From an uncultured Acidimicrobiales bacterium (lineage in GTDB: Bacteria > Actinomycetota > Acidimicrobiia > Acidimicrobiales > SZUA-35), in NCBI GenBank assembly GCA_937981915.1, contig CALJMD010000073.1:1-41542 (forward strand): a stretch of 41,542 bases of DNA, written 5' to 3'. This document shows, in pieces, positions 16,222 through 23,638 of this stretch. Position 1 is the first letter of the stretch. Each line of letters opens with the position of its first letter. The translations under genes and the position numbers were made by a program. The notes under the pieces are model-generated. The model was given only the letters and a program-made list of their open reading frames with translations. It was not told the origin of the DNA and made no database searches.

Positions 16222-17160
16222 ATGTCTCCATCTGAAGCAGTCGGCGCCGCCGAAGTGGTGGTCGTCGGCAGTCTCAATCTCGACTTGTCGGTCCGAGTCA
16301 ACCGATTTCCTGACCCCGGCGAGACCGTGGTGGGGACTGATCTGGTGTCGGGCGGTGGTGGCAAGGGCGCCAATCAGGCAGTGGCGGCGTCCCGTCTCGG
16401 TCGGCGAGTCGCCATGGTCGGCGCCGTCGGAGATGACGACGCTGGGCGTCGCCTGCTGAGCGATCTCGAAGCGTTCGGGGTCTCGGTTTCCGGGGTTGTC
16501 GTTGACGACGACAACCCGACGGGAACCGCACTGATCGAAGTCGACGATGCCGGTGAGAACAGGATCGTCGTTGTGGCCGGGGCCAATGGAGCCCTCAACA
16601 ATCAGGCGTTGGACGCTGCCAGCGTCGTCTTTGACTCTGCCAAGGTCGTGTTGACCCAATTCGAGACTCCAGTCGAGCTGATCCAGCAGCTGCCGCGGCT
16701 AGCCCCTTCAGCTGTCGTCATCGTGAACCCGGCACCGGCACTGGTCGCTGGTGAAGCGGAGTCGGTCTTAGGAGCAGCGGACTTTGTTGTTCCCAACCGT
16801 CACGAGTTGGCCGCTCTCGACGATGGCGTTGCCGCTGTGGACCGTGACGCTGTGGTTCTCCAAGCCGGACGGGTCCTTCGAAACCATGATCGGTTGCGGG
16901 CCGTTGTCGTCACATTGGGTGTCGATGGCGTCGTCGTTGTTGACCGCGACGCCCCGTTCTTCATCCCTGCGATTGCGGTGGCCGCGGTGGACACCACGGC
17001 TGCCGGTGATGCGTTTTGCGGTGGCTTTGCCGATGGGCTGTTGGCCTCGGGAGATCCACGACAGGCGGCCTCATGGGCCGTGCGGGTAGCGGCGTGCGCG
17101 GTGACGCGCCAGGGCGCTCAGGCTTCGTTGCCTACCCGCGATGACGTCTTGGCGTTATAG
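16222..17160 (+). CDS. rbsK: Ribokinase (PfkB family)
   Basis: Phosphorylates ribose to ribose 5-phosphate with ATP. 312 residues. N-terminal sugar-binding part VVVVGSLNLDLSVRVNRFPDPGET and GGGGKGANQAVAASRLG are the PfkB signature 1; NPAPA lies mid-protein, and signature 2 DTTAAGDAFCGGFADGL holds the catalytic Asp and anion hole near the C-terminus. The preceding nucleoside hydrolase would release ribose, so the two genes form a nucleoside catabolic pair; intergenic distance is 18 bp. The ribosome-binding site is weak (GTGAACAG), suggesting coupled translation. Confidence 0.92.
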   Translation: MSPSEAVGAAEVVVVGSLNLDLSVRVNRFPDPGETVVGTDLVSGGGGKGANQAVAASRLGRRVAMVGAVGDDDAGRRLLSDLEAFGVSVSGVVVDDDNPTGTALIEVDDAGENRIVVVAGANGALNNQALDAASVVFDSAKVVLTQFETPVELIQQLPRLAPSAVVIVNPAPALVAGEAESVLGAADFVVPNRHELAALDDGVAAVDRDAVVLQAGRVLRNHDRLRAVVVTLGVDGVVVVDRDAPFFIPAIAVAAVDTTAAGDAFCGGFADGLLASGDPRQAASWAVRVAACAVTRQGAQASLPTRDDVLAL

Positions 17161-17210
17161 CCTGGCACACCTCGTCGCCCGGAGGGATCGGTGCAGTTGA
17201 TCCTCGGCGG

Positions 17211-18233
17211 CTACGAGGTCTCGTCGTTGAAGCCCATTGGGTTCAAGGACTGCCATCGCCATGCATCGGTCAACATCGCTTCCAGGTTCCGGTCGGCTCG
17301 CCATTCGAGTTCACGGTTGGCTTTGACCGGGTCGGCTAGGGACGTGGCAATGTCGCCCGAGCGGCGCCCCACCACCTCGTAGGGAATGCTCTTGCCGCTC
17401 ACCTGCTCTGCTGTGCTGATGATTTCTAGTACCGACGAACCGTTGCCGGTGCCGAGGTTGTAGGCCTCGCAACCTGCTCGCAGTTTCTCCAAAGCGGCGA
17501 GGTGACCGGCCGCCAGGTCGACGACATGGATGTAGTCCCTGACGCCTGACCCATCGGCGGTGTCCCAGTCGTCGCCGAATACTTGAAGTTTGTCACGGCG
17601 GCCGACGGCCACCTGCATGACGAACGGAACGAGATTGTTTGGGATACCCCGAGGATCCTCGCCGAGCTGACCCGAGGCATGTGCGCCTACCGGGTTGAAG
17701 TACCGCAAGAGGCTCATTCGCCACCGATCGTCAGCGGCGGCCAGGTCCTCGCAGATCTCCTCGACCATTAGCTTGGTGCGCCCGTATGGATTGGTGGCCC
17801 CGGTTTGCGCGGTTTCGGGAATCGGAAGCTGTTCCGGTGTGCCGTAGACCGTTGCTGAGGACGAGAAGACAAAGTCCCAGACCTCGTGTTCTGCCATCTG
17901 AGACAGCAGATTCATGGTGGAAATCAGGTTCGTACGGAAGTAGTGCAGCGGTTTTTCCACTGACTCGCCGACAGCTTTGAGCCCAGCGAAGTGCACGACC
18001 GCCTCGATGGGATGCTCGTCGAAGAGACGGGCAACCGATGGTTCATCGGTCAGGTCGACCTCGTGGAACGCCACGTCGCCGCCGCCGAGTGTTGAAATGA
18101 CGTCGATGGCTTTGGCCGAACTGTTCGAGAGATCGTCGGCGATTACAACCTGATAGCCGCGCTGCAGCAGCTCGACTGCGGTGTGACTGCCAATGAAGCC
18201 GGCTCCGCCGGTCACGAGAATGGTCTTGGTCAT
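17211..18233 (-). CDS. galE: UDP-glucose 4-epimerase
   Basis: Interconverts UDP-glucose and UDP-galactose, for galactose use and surface polysaccharide. 340 residues, standard size. NAD-binding GGAGFIGSH at 8-16, VHFAGLKAVGESV, the catalytic SSSATVYG (Ser) and YGRTKLMVEEI (Tyr-x-x-x-Lys), then RYFNPVGAHASGQLGEDP and RDYIHVVDLAAGH. It is convergent to rbsK (50 bp) and stands alone. No other sugar-nucleotide genes are near, so a general housekeeping role is likely. Confidence 0.95.
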   Translation of the reverse strand: MTKTILVTGGAGFIGSHTAVELLQRGYQVVIADDLSNSSAKAIDVISTLGGGDVAFHEVDLTDEPSVARLFDEHPIEAVVHFAGLKAVGESVEKPLHYFRTNLISTMNLLSQMAEHEVWDFVFSSSATVYGTPEQLPIPETAQTGATNPYGRTKLMVEEICEDLAAADDRWRMSLLRYFNPVGAHASGQLGEDPRGIPNNLVPFVMQVAVGRRDKLQVFGDDWDTADGSGVRDYIHVVDLAAGHLAALEKLRAGCEAYNLGTGNGSSVLEIISTAEQVSGKSIPYEVVGRRSGDIATSLADPVKANRELEWRADRNLEAMLTDAWRWQSLNPMGFNDETS

Positions 18234-18323
18234 GGTCTTCCGATCGGCCGAGCGCGACCCGGCTCAAGTTTTCGACGGGAGGCCGTTGGTGTTGGGTGGT
18301 GAATGCTCAACCAGGTGGTTGCG

Positions 18324-18347
18324 GCCTGCTCTCATCTTACAGCAGGC
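18324..18347 (+). other. Terminator-like hairpin in the leader of the RDD gene
   Basis: Perfect 7-bp stem GCCTGCT / AGCAGGC with a 10-nt loop, followed by GGTTTT. No rightward gene ends upstream (galE is divergent), so as a + strand terminator it would act on a leader transcript of the gene at 18490, or stop stray transcription. The function is unproven. Confidence 0.35.
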
Positions 18348-18489
18348 GGTTTTCGGCTCCGATCTCTGAGTCTGGAGAGCACAACAACGGGTGGAGTTAC
18401 CCGCCGTGAGGTAGACTGAGAGCAGGGAAAAGGTGGTTTGGCGTTGCTGTTTGTAGGCAAGCCGGACAAGGACACGTGGAGAGAACGCA

Positions 18490-19128
18490 GTGACTGACTA
18501 CCCAACGCAACCAGCGGGCTGGTACTACGCGCAAGGGGATCCTCCTGGGACCCAACGCTACTGGGACGGGTCAAGTTGGGTTGGAGGACCACAACCGGTC
18601 GCCGGAGCGGCGGCAGCCGTTGGTGGCGGGGGTGCAGCGGCTGGCGCAGCCCTAGCCGAACCGGGGGCACGAATCGGTGGTCGTATCATCGATGGCATCA
18701 TTTGGGCCATCCTCGGCGGAATCGCTAACGGCATCTTCGGCACACTTTCGGCCAGTTTCGCCCTGGCCAGTGGCGACTCAGCCGACATCAGTTTCGTCAG
18801 GGTGCTCCTCGCCGGAATTGTGTCAACACTGCTGGTAGCGGCGTATGAGATCATCATGGTCGGTAATCAGGGGGCGACCCTGGGCAAGATGGCGCTTGGA
18901 ACCAAGGTCGTCAACGCCGACGGTTCACCGGCCGACATCCAGACCGGAACGAGGCGAATGTATCTCTACATTGCTGTCGGAATTCTGTCCGTGCTACCGG
19001 TCATCAGCTTCCTTGGCTCGATCGCCAATTTTGTTATCGCGGTGGCCGGTTTGATCATGTTGTTCACCGACGATCAGCGGCAAACGCCATGGGATAAGGT
19101 CGGCAAGACACTGGTGGTGAAGAAGTAA
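18490..19128 (+). CDS. DUF2510 + RDD family membrane protein
   Basis: 212 residues from a GTG with GGAGAG 7 nt upstream. Residues 1-35 form a DUF2510 module (QPAGWYYAQGDPPGTQRYWDGSSW), a short actinobacterial N-terminal domain. A Gly/Ala-rich linker follows, then an RDD domain with about three hydrophobic segments (GRIIDGIIWAILGGIANGIF, VLLAGIVSTLLVAAYEIIMV, and near 160-190) and the typical NQGATLGKMALGTKVVNADG. RDD proteins include Na+/H+ antiporter-like and toxin-secretion-associated proteins; no specific role can be assigned. The 59-residue membrane protein begins 1 bp after the stop. Confidence 0.88.
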   Translation: MTDYPTQPAGWYYAQGDPPGTQRYWDGSSWVGGPQPVAGAAAAVGGGGAAAGAALAEPGARIGGRIIDGIIWAILGGIANGIFGTLSASFALASGDSADISFVRVLLAGIVSTLLVAAYEIIMVGNQGATLGKMALGTKVVNADGSPADIQTGTRRMYLYIAVGILSVLPVISFLGSIANFVIAVAGLIMLFTDDQRQTPWDKVGKTLVVKK

Positions 19129-19129
19129 C

Positions 19130-19309
19130 ATGGCTCGTCCAAAGGGAACCAGTCGTGTCGGCGGTGGTCCGCAGAAGCGCCAACCGGTAGCTGCACCCAG
19201 CATCCCGTCGATGCGAGAGCGGCGCCCGGTCATGTTCTGGGTGGTCGTAATAGCTGTAGCCGCCATGGTTTTAACCACTGTGGCGGGGTTCTTCAGCGCA
19301 ATCGTGTAA
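19130..19309 (+). CDS. Small single-pass membrane protein (59 residues)
   Basis: Starts with ATG 1 bp after the RDD gene's TAA, so it is likely translationally coupled. N-terminal 32 residues are basic and Gly/Pro/Arg-rich (MARPKGTSRVGGGPQKRQPV), followed by one hydrophobic helix at about 34-55 (VMFWVVVIAVAAMVLTTVAGFF). The shape, a basic cytoplasmic tail plus one TM segment, is common among small actinobacterial membrane proteins. Not recognised; a partner of the RDD protein is inference. Confidence 0.65.
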   Translation: MARPKGTSRVGGGPQKRQPVAAPSIPSMRERRPVMFWVVVIAVAAMVLTTVAGFFSAIV

Positions 19310-19367
19310 CTTGACTTCATGGGCGGCCCCTGCGGCACGCCTCTAGTGCTTCGCTACAAGGAGAGCA

Positions 19368-19850
19368 ATGCCAACCTTTAAGTCGGGCGACCGTGTGGTG
19401 TATCCCCATCACGGCGCAGCCATCATCATTGACACCGAGACTCGGGTCATCGACGGTGAGAAGAAAAAGTACTTTGTACTGCAGGCTGTGCATGACAATC
19501 TGACGGTCCGTGTCCCGGTTGAAATGGCTGACGAAGTCGGCATGCGGATGCCGATCGGTGAAAAAGACGTCAAAGAGCTGTTTGAGCTGCTGAGCATGAA
19601 AGACGTTCGCGAGCCGGCCAACTGGAGCCGCCGCTTCAAGAACCATCAAGAGAAGCTGAAGTCTGGCGACGTCTATCAGGTGGCTGAAGTCGTCCGGAAC
19701 CTTGCGTTGCGCGAGCGCAGCAAGGGGTTGTCGGCCGGAGAGAAAAGCATGTACACCCGGGCCCGCAAGGTGCTCGTGTCCGAGCTGTCGTTCGCTCTGG
19801 ACGTCACCGAAGACGACGCCATGGACAAGGTCGAAGCGCAACTAGCGTGA
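19368..19850 (+). CDS. carD: CarD family RNA polymerase-binding transcription regulator
   Basis: 160 residues with a strong AAGGAGAG ribosome-binding site. N-terminal Tudor-like RNAP-beta-interaction domain FKSGDRVVYPHHGAAIIID is at 4-22. The C-terminal helical DNA-binding part includes NWSRRFKNHQEKLKSGDVYQVAEVVRNLALRERSKGLSAGEKSMYTRARKVL, the typical actinobacterial CarD sequence. CarD stabilises the open promoter complex, especially at rRNA promoters, and is essential in mycobacteria. It is often followed by ispD/ispF, which is not so here: the next gene is on the opposite strand. Confidence 0.95.
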   Translation: MPTFKSGDRVVYPHHGAAIIIDTETRVIDGEKKKYFVLQAVHDNLTVRVPVEMADEVGMRMPIGEKDVKELFELLSMKDVREPANWSRRFKNHQEKLKSGDVYQVAEVVRNLALRERSKGLSAGEKSMYTRARKVLVSELSFALDVTEDDAMDKVEAQLA

Positions 19851-19875
19851 AGTTGCCGCGGTCGGTCTTTTCTTC

Positions 19876-20721
19876 TTACAGGCCGAGCAACTGAAACATG
19901 GCTTGCGGAACCTCGTCGACGCCCTCGTTCAATCGTGCGGCGCGTTCAAGGTTCACAGCGTCGAACCGACGATCCACCCATTGGTCCCACGGCCCGGGAG
20001 CAACCGTGTCAGCACCAGCTGCGGTGGCACGAAGGTAACCGGCTAGGTCCGCCAGGTCAGCCGAGCCTCCGGGAGGACCATGACCGGGCACGACGGTTGA
20101 AGCCAGCTCTGCCAGAGAGTCTGCGCTCGTCGCCCAATCGAGCGGATACCCGTTGTAGGCCAGGGGAGTAACGGCGAACGAGCCCAGTGCCCCGGCAAAT
20201 ACGACATCGGATGAAGCGACGTACACCGCCAAGTTCATCGATGACTCTCCTCGTAGGGGAATGAGGTCGATCGACGGTGTCAGCGACGCGGCTTCTGTCA
20301 CAACGTGGGTGACCGGTCGAGTGGAAAAGTCATCGTGGTAGGCGGCAGCCATTTCTGGGAGCAGGCGACGGAACGCATCAGGATTGGCCGGATGGTCTAG
20401 TTCGTCGCTGGTCACACTTGATCCGTAAAAGGCTGCCGACCAGAGCACCGAGCTTCCTCCGCTAAAGACGACGCGACTAGACGTCAACACCACTCGTTTG
20501 ACCGGGAGCTCAAGCTCGCGGGTCAGTTCAAGAACGGCAGACAGGGTCACAGAGGCCTGTTCTGGCGTAGCCGATGTGTCAATGAGCGTCAGCCCGTCGG
20601 CGTCGATGACAACACCGATGTTTGACGATCCGAATCGAGGCTGAGGGCTCACGAAGGCGAAAACCCCTCGGCCAAGTTCGACCAAGTTGGGTCGGTAGGT
20701 TGGTTCGGGCGGCAACGTCAC
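19876..20721 (-). CDS. Metallo-beta-lactamase-fold protein lacking metal ligands
   Basis: 281 residues. Overall layout matches the MBL fold: an N-terminal GVFAFVSPQPRFGSSNIGVVIDADGLTLIDTS strand pair, the loop at 80-89, and VVPGHGPPGG near the end. The position of the THxHxDHxGG zinc motif reads T-S-S-R-V-V-F-S-G-G, so all four ligands (two His, Asp, His) are replaced. The later Asp and His positions also look lost (AGALGSF, GESSMNLAVYV). It is therefore probably not a zinc hydrolase but a binding or structural homologue; the reading frame is intact with family-like codon use, not an obvious pseudogene. Convergent to carD, 25 bp apart. Confidence 0.75.
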   Translation of the reverse strand: MTLPPEPTYRPNLVELGRGVFAFVSPQPRFGSSNIGVVIDADGLTLIDTSATPEQASVTLSAVLELTRELELPVKRVVLTSSRVVFSGGSSVLWSAAFYGSSVTSDELDHPANPDAFRRLLPEMAAAYHDDFSTRPVTHVVTEAASLTPSIDLIPLRGESSMNLAVYVASSDVVFAGALGSFAVTPLAYNGYPLDWATSADSLAELASTVVPGHGPPGGSADLADLAGYLRATAAGADTVAPGPWDQWVDRRFDAVNLERAARLNEGVDEVPQAMFQLLGL

Positions 20722-20910
20722 GCCCCGATCCTACCGGACCGCTTGGACTGGCTCCCGATTGTGGGCGTGTCGGATTCGACTCATGCGACCACGGCGTGCT
20801 TTGGTCCGTTGACTAGAATTCGTGTGATACCACTTTCACTGTCGAGGTGTCAGCAAGTTCGTCGACTATTCGGTGTGCTTGCGGCCGGTTCAGTGCCGAA
20901 GGAATAGGTA

Positions 20911-22695
20911 ATGACTGATTACGCACCCCCTATGCGAGATATCCGCTTTGTGCTCTCCGACATCGTCGACCTCGACCAGGTCCTGAGTGGCGCGGCGTTC
21001 GAGTCCGCGGACAGTGACACGGTTTTCGCTGTACTGGAAGAGGCAGGTCGATTCATTGCCGAGGTGATTGCGCCAGTCAACGGTGAAGGCGACAGTGTGG
21101 GCGCCACGTGGGCGGACGGTGACGTACAGACACCTGAAGGTTTCCGTAGTGCGTACGCCCAATACGTCGAGTCCGGGTTCGGGGCAGCTCCGTTTGATCC
21201 CGAGTACGGCGGTGGCGGTTTGCCGTGGACCTTTGCGGTTGTCATTCAGGAGATGATGACCAGTGCGTGTATGTCGTTGGCGTTGTGTCCGCTTCTGACG
21301 CAGGGGGCCATCGACGCCATCAGCCATCACGGGTCGGACGAGCAGCGCTCGATGTATCTCCCCAAGATGTTGACCGGGGAATGGTCGGGCACGATGAACT
21401 TGACGGAGCCACAAGCCGGGTCCGACGTTGGGGCGCTTACGTCGAAGGCCGAACCTGTCGGTGACGGTTCGTACCGAATCAGCGGCCAGAAGATCTACAT
21501 CACCTACGGCGAGCACGACCTGACTGAAAACATCGTCCACCTCGTCTTGGCCCGAACGCCGGGATCCCCGCCGGGAACCAAGGGGATCTCGATGTTTCTT
21601 GTGCCCAAGTACTTCATCAACGACGATGGCAGCCTTGGCGATCGCAACGACATCTCTTGCGTTTCCATCGAGCACAAGCTCGGCATTCACGGAAGTCCGA
21701 CCTGTGTTTTGTCCTTTGGCGACAACGACGGTGCCATTGGTTGGCTGGTCGGCGACGAGGGCCACGGGATGCGGAACATGTTCACCATGATGAACAACGC
21801 CCGCCTGTCGGTCGGTCTCCAAGGTCTAGCCCTGGCGGAGAGGGCATATCAGCAGGCGCTGACCTATTCGGTGGAACGACTACAAGGAACCGCAGTTGGA
21901 GCCGAACCCGGTGCAAAGAGTCCGATCATCGATCATGCCGACGTCCGGCGACTGCTGATGACCCAACGGTCATGGATCGATGCCATGCGGTGTCTCATCT
22001 ACGAGAATGCTGCCGCATTGGACCGGGTGCTGAGCGACCCGGAGAACGGCTCGGCTCATCAGGAGTGGGCCGATTTGCTGATCCCGCTTAGCAAGAGCCT
22101 GTGTACCGATCTTGGTAATGAGCTGACGTCACTGGCTCTACAGGTTCACGGTGGCATGGGCTTTGTGGAAGAGACCGGGGTTGCCCAGCACTATCGAGAC
22201 ATTCGCATAGCCGCCATTTACGAAGGCACGAACGGAATCCAAGCAGCGGACCTTGTTGGTCGGAAACTCCCAATGCGAGGTGGCGACGTCGTTCGCGAAA
22301 GCTTGGACGATGTTGAGCGGCTGGCCAAAGACTTGACCGCAATCGACTCCATGCAGCTGTTCTCCGCCAATTTGATTGACGCTGCGGCCGCCACCCGCCG
22401 GGCAACCGACTGGCTTGTGGCCAACGGTGCAGGGGACCCGAATCAAGCGCTGGCGGGGTCGAGCCCATATCTAAGGATGTTGGCAACCACAATTTGCGGT
22501 GGGCTGATGGCCAAGGTGGCTTTGGCCGGGAATAAGGCAGCCGCTGCTTCGGTTGATGAGGAATTCCACAAGGCCAAGGTCATTTCGGCGAAGTTCTTCG
22601 GCGAGCAGATCCTTCCCACGGCAGCTGCGTTCGAAAGCGCAGTGACAGCTGGAGCTGAGGATCTGTTTGCGTTGAATGTCGACCAGTTAGCCTGA
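20911..22695 (+). CDS. Acyl-CoA dehydrogenase, large DmdC-like type
   Basis: FAD-dependent alpha,beta-dehydrogenase of an acyl-CoA. 594 residues, longer than standard (about 380) acyl-CoA dehydrogenases and the size of DmdC (3-methylmercaptopropionyl-CoA dehydrogenase) homologues. FAD/substrate motifs MNLTEPQAGSDVGAL and ARTPGSPPGTKGISMFLVP are in the middle domain, and ALQVHGGMGFVEETGVAQHYRDIRI and the catalytic-base segment IYEGTNGIQ (Glu438) are in the C-domain; the last 140 residues are the DmdC-type C-terminal extension. AAGGAAT precedes the ATG by 7-8 nt. The exact substrate cannot be set from sequence. No dmdB or dmdD is nearby. Confidence 0.85.
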   Translation: MTDYAPPMRDIRFVLSDIVDLDQVLSGAAFESADSDTVFAVLEEAGRFIAEVIAPVNGEGDSVGATWADGDVQTPEGFRSAYAQYVESGFGAAPFDPEYGGGGLPWTFAVVIQEMMTSACMSLALCPLLTQGAIDAISHHGSDEQRSMYLPKMLTGEWSGTMNLTEPQAGSDVGALTSKAEPVGDGSYRISGQKIYITYGEHDLTENIVHLVLARTPGSPPGTKGISMFLVPKYFINDDGSLGDRNDISCVSIEHKLGIHGSPTCVLSFGDNDGAIGWLVGDEGHGMRNMFTMMNNARLSVGLQGLALAERAYQQALTYSVERLQGTAVGAEPGAKSPIIDHADVRRLLMTQRSWIDAMRCLIYENAAALDRVLSDPENGSAHQEWADLLIPLSKSLCTDLGNELTSLALQVHGGMGFVEETGVAQHYRDIRIAAIYEGTNGIQAADLVGRKLPMRGGDVVRESLDDVERLAKDLTAIDSMQLFSANLIDAAAATRRATDWLVANGAGDPNQALAGSSPYLRMLATTICGGLMAKVALAGNKAAAASVDEEFHKAKVISAKFFGEQILPTAAAFESAVTAGAEDLFALNVDQLA

Positions 22696-22762
22696 AGCCA
22701 CCGATGACTGACTTGTCCGGTCGTCTCGGTGATAACGGCAGGACCAGGCAAGAACCGAACAG

Positions 22763-23608
22763 GTGAAAAACGTGACCTTCTTGATCGCATCGATTCCGAG
22801 TCCTGGCACTAACTCGATCTCGATCGGACCGCTGACGTTCAACGCCTACGGACTCTGCATCGGTATCGGTGCTCTAGCCGCCATTTACATCGCTCAACGT
22901 CGTTGGGTGGCCCGTGGCGGCAATGGTGACGACGTATTTGAAGTGGCAAAGTGGGCGGTGCCTGCCGGTGTCATTGGCGCTCGCATTTACCATCTCGTCA
23001 CCGACTGGCGGCCCATCGGCGAGTGGCTGAAGATCTGGAACGGGGGCCTGGGGATTCCCGGCGGTCTCATCGCCGGCATTGGAGTCGGCTACCTGGTGGC
23101 CAAGCGACGGGGGATTACTGATCTGCCCAACATGTTGGACGCTGCCATACCCGGCATCGCCGTCGCCCAGGCGATCGGCCGGATTGGGAACTGGTTCAAC
23201 CAGGAGATCTTTGGCGGCCCGTCTGACCTGCCTTGGGCAGTTGAAATCGACAACCCTCCCGCCCCGTTCGAGGCGGAGCGCACGTTTCATCCGGCCTTTC
23301 TCTATGAGGCGACCTGGAATCTTCTGCTGTTCGGGTTTTTAGTTTGGATCGACCGGCGCGGCGTCCTGAAAAAGGGCATGATCCTTCCGCTCTACGTGGC
23401 CGGATACGCCATTGGCCGGTTCATCGTCGAAGCGGTAAGAATCGACGAAGCCACCGAGATTCTCGGCATCCGCGTCAATCACTGGATGAGCGGCACAGCC
23501 ATCTTGCTTTCAGCCCTGGCGTTGGTGTTCGTCTATCGCAAGGCGGCGCCGTCGCATTGGGCGGTTGAGTCTTCTGACCAGCCGGACGGCCAGCCAGCCG
23601 CCAGCTGA
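22763..23608 (+). CDS. lgt: Prolipoprotein diacylglyceryl transferase
   Basis: Transfers diacylglycerol from phosphatidylglycerol to the lipobox Cys of prolipoproteins in the membrane. The protein is about 281 residues with repeated membrane helices. Signature AIGRIGNWFNQEIFGGP has the conserved Arg, Asn and Glu; WNGGLGIPGGLIAG and YAIGRFIVEAVRID match family regions. Start is uncertain: GTG at 22763 or GTG at 22772, the latter with AGGTGA 5 nt upstream and so preferred by spacing. It is the enzyme that would modify the lipoproteins at 10510 and 32608. Confidence 0.93.
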   Translation: MKNVTFLIASIPSPGTNSISIGPLTFNAYGLCIGIGALAAIYIAQRRWVARGGNGDDVFEVAKWAVPAGVIGARIYHLVTDWRPIGEWLKIWNGGLGIPGGLIAGIGVGYLVAKRRGITDLPNMLDAAIPGIAVAQAIGRIGNWFNQEIFGGPSDLPWAVEIDNPPAPFEAERTFHPAFLYEATWNLLLFGFLVWIDRRGVLKKGMILPLYVAGYAIGRFIVEAVRIDEATEILGIRVNHWMSGTAILLSALALVFVYRKAAPSHWAVESSDQPDGQPAAS

Positions 23609-23638
23609 TTACCGACCCTCGGCGACGGAGGGACTGCC

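Noticed and set aside
20890-21822. Long minus-strand frame (310 codons) opposite the acyl-CoA dehydrogenase
   Set aside because: It is the antisense shadow of a well-supported gene; no motif or start signal.
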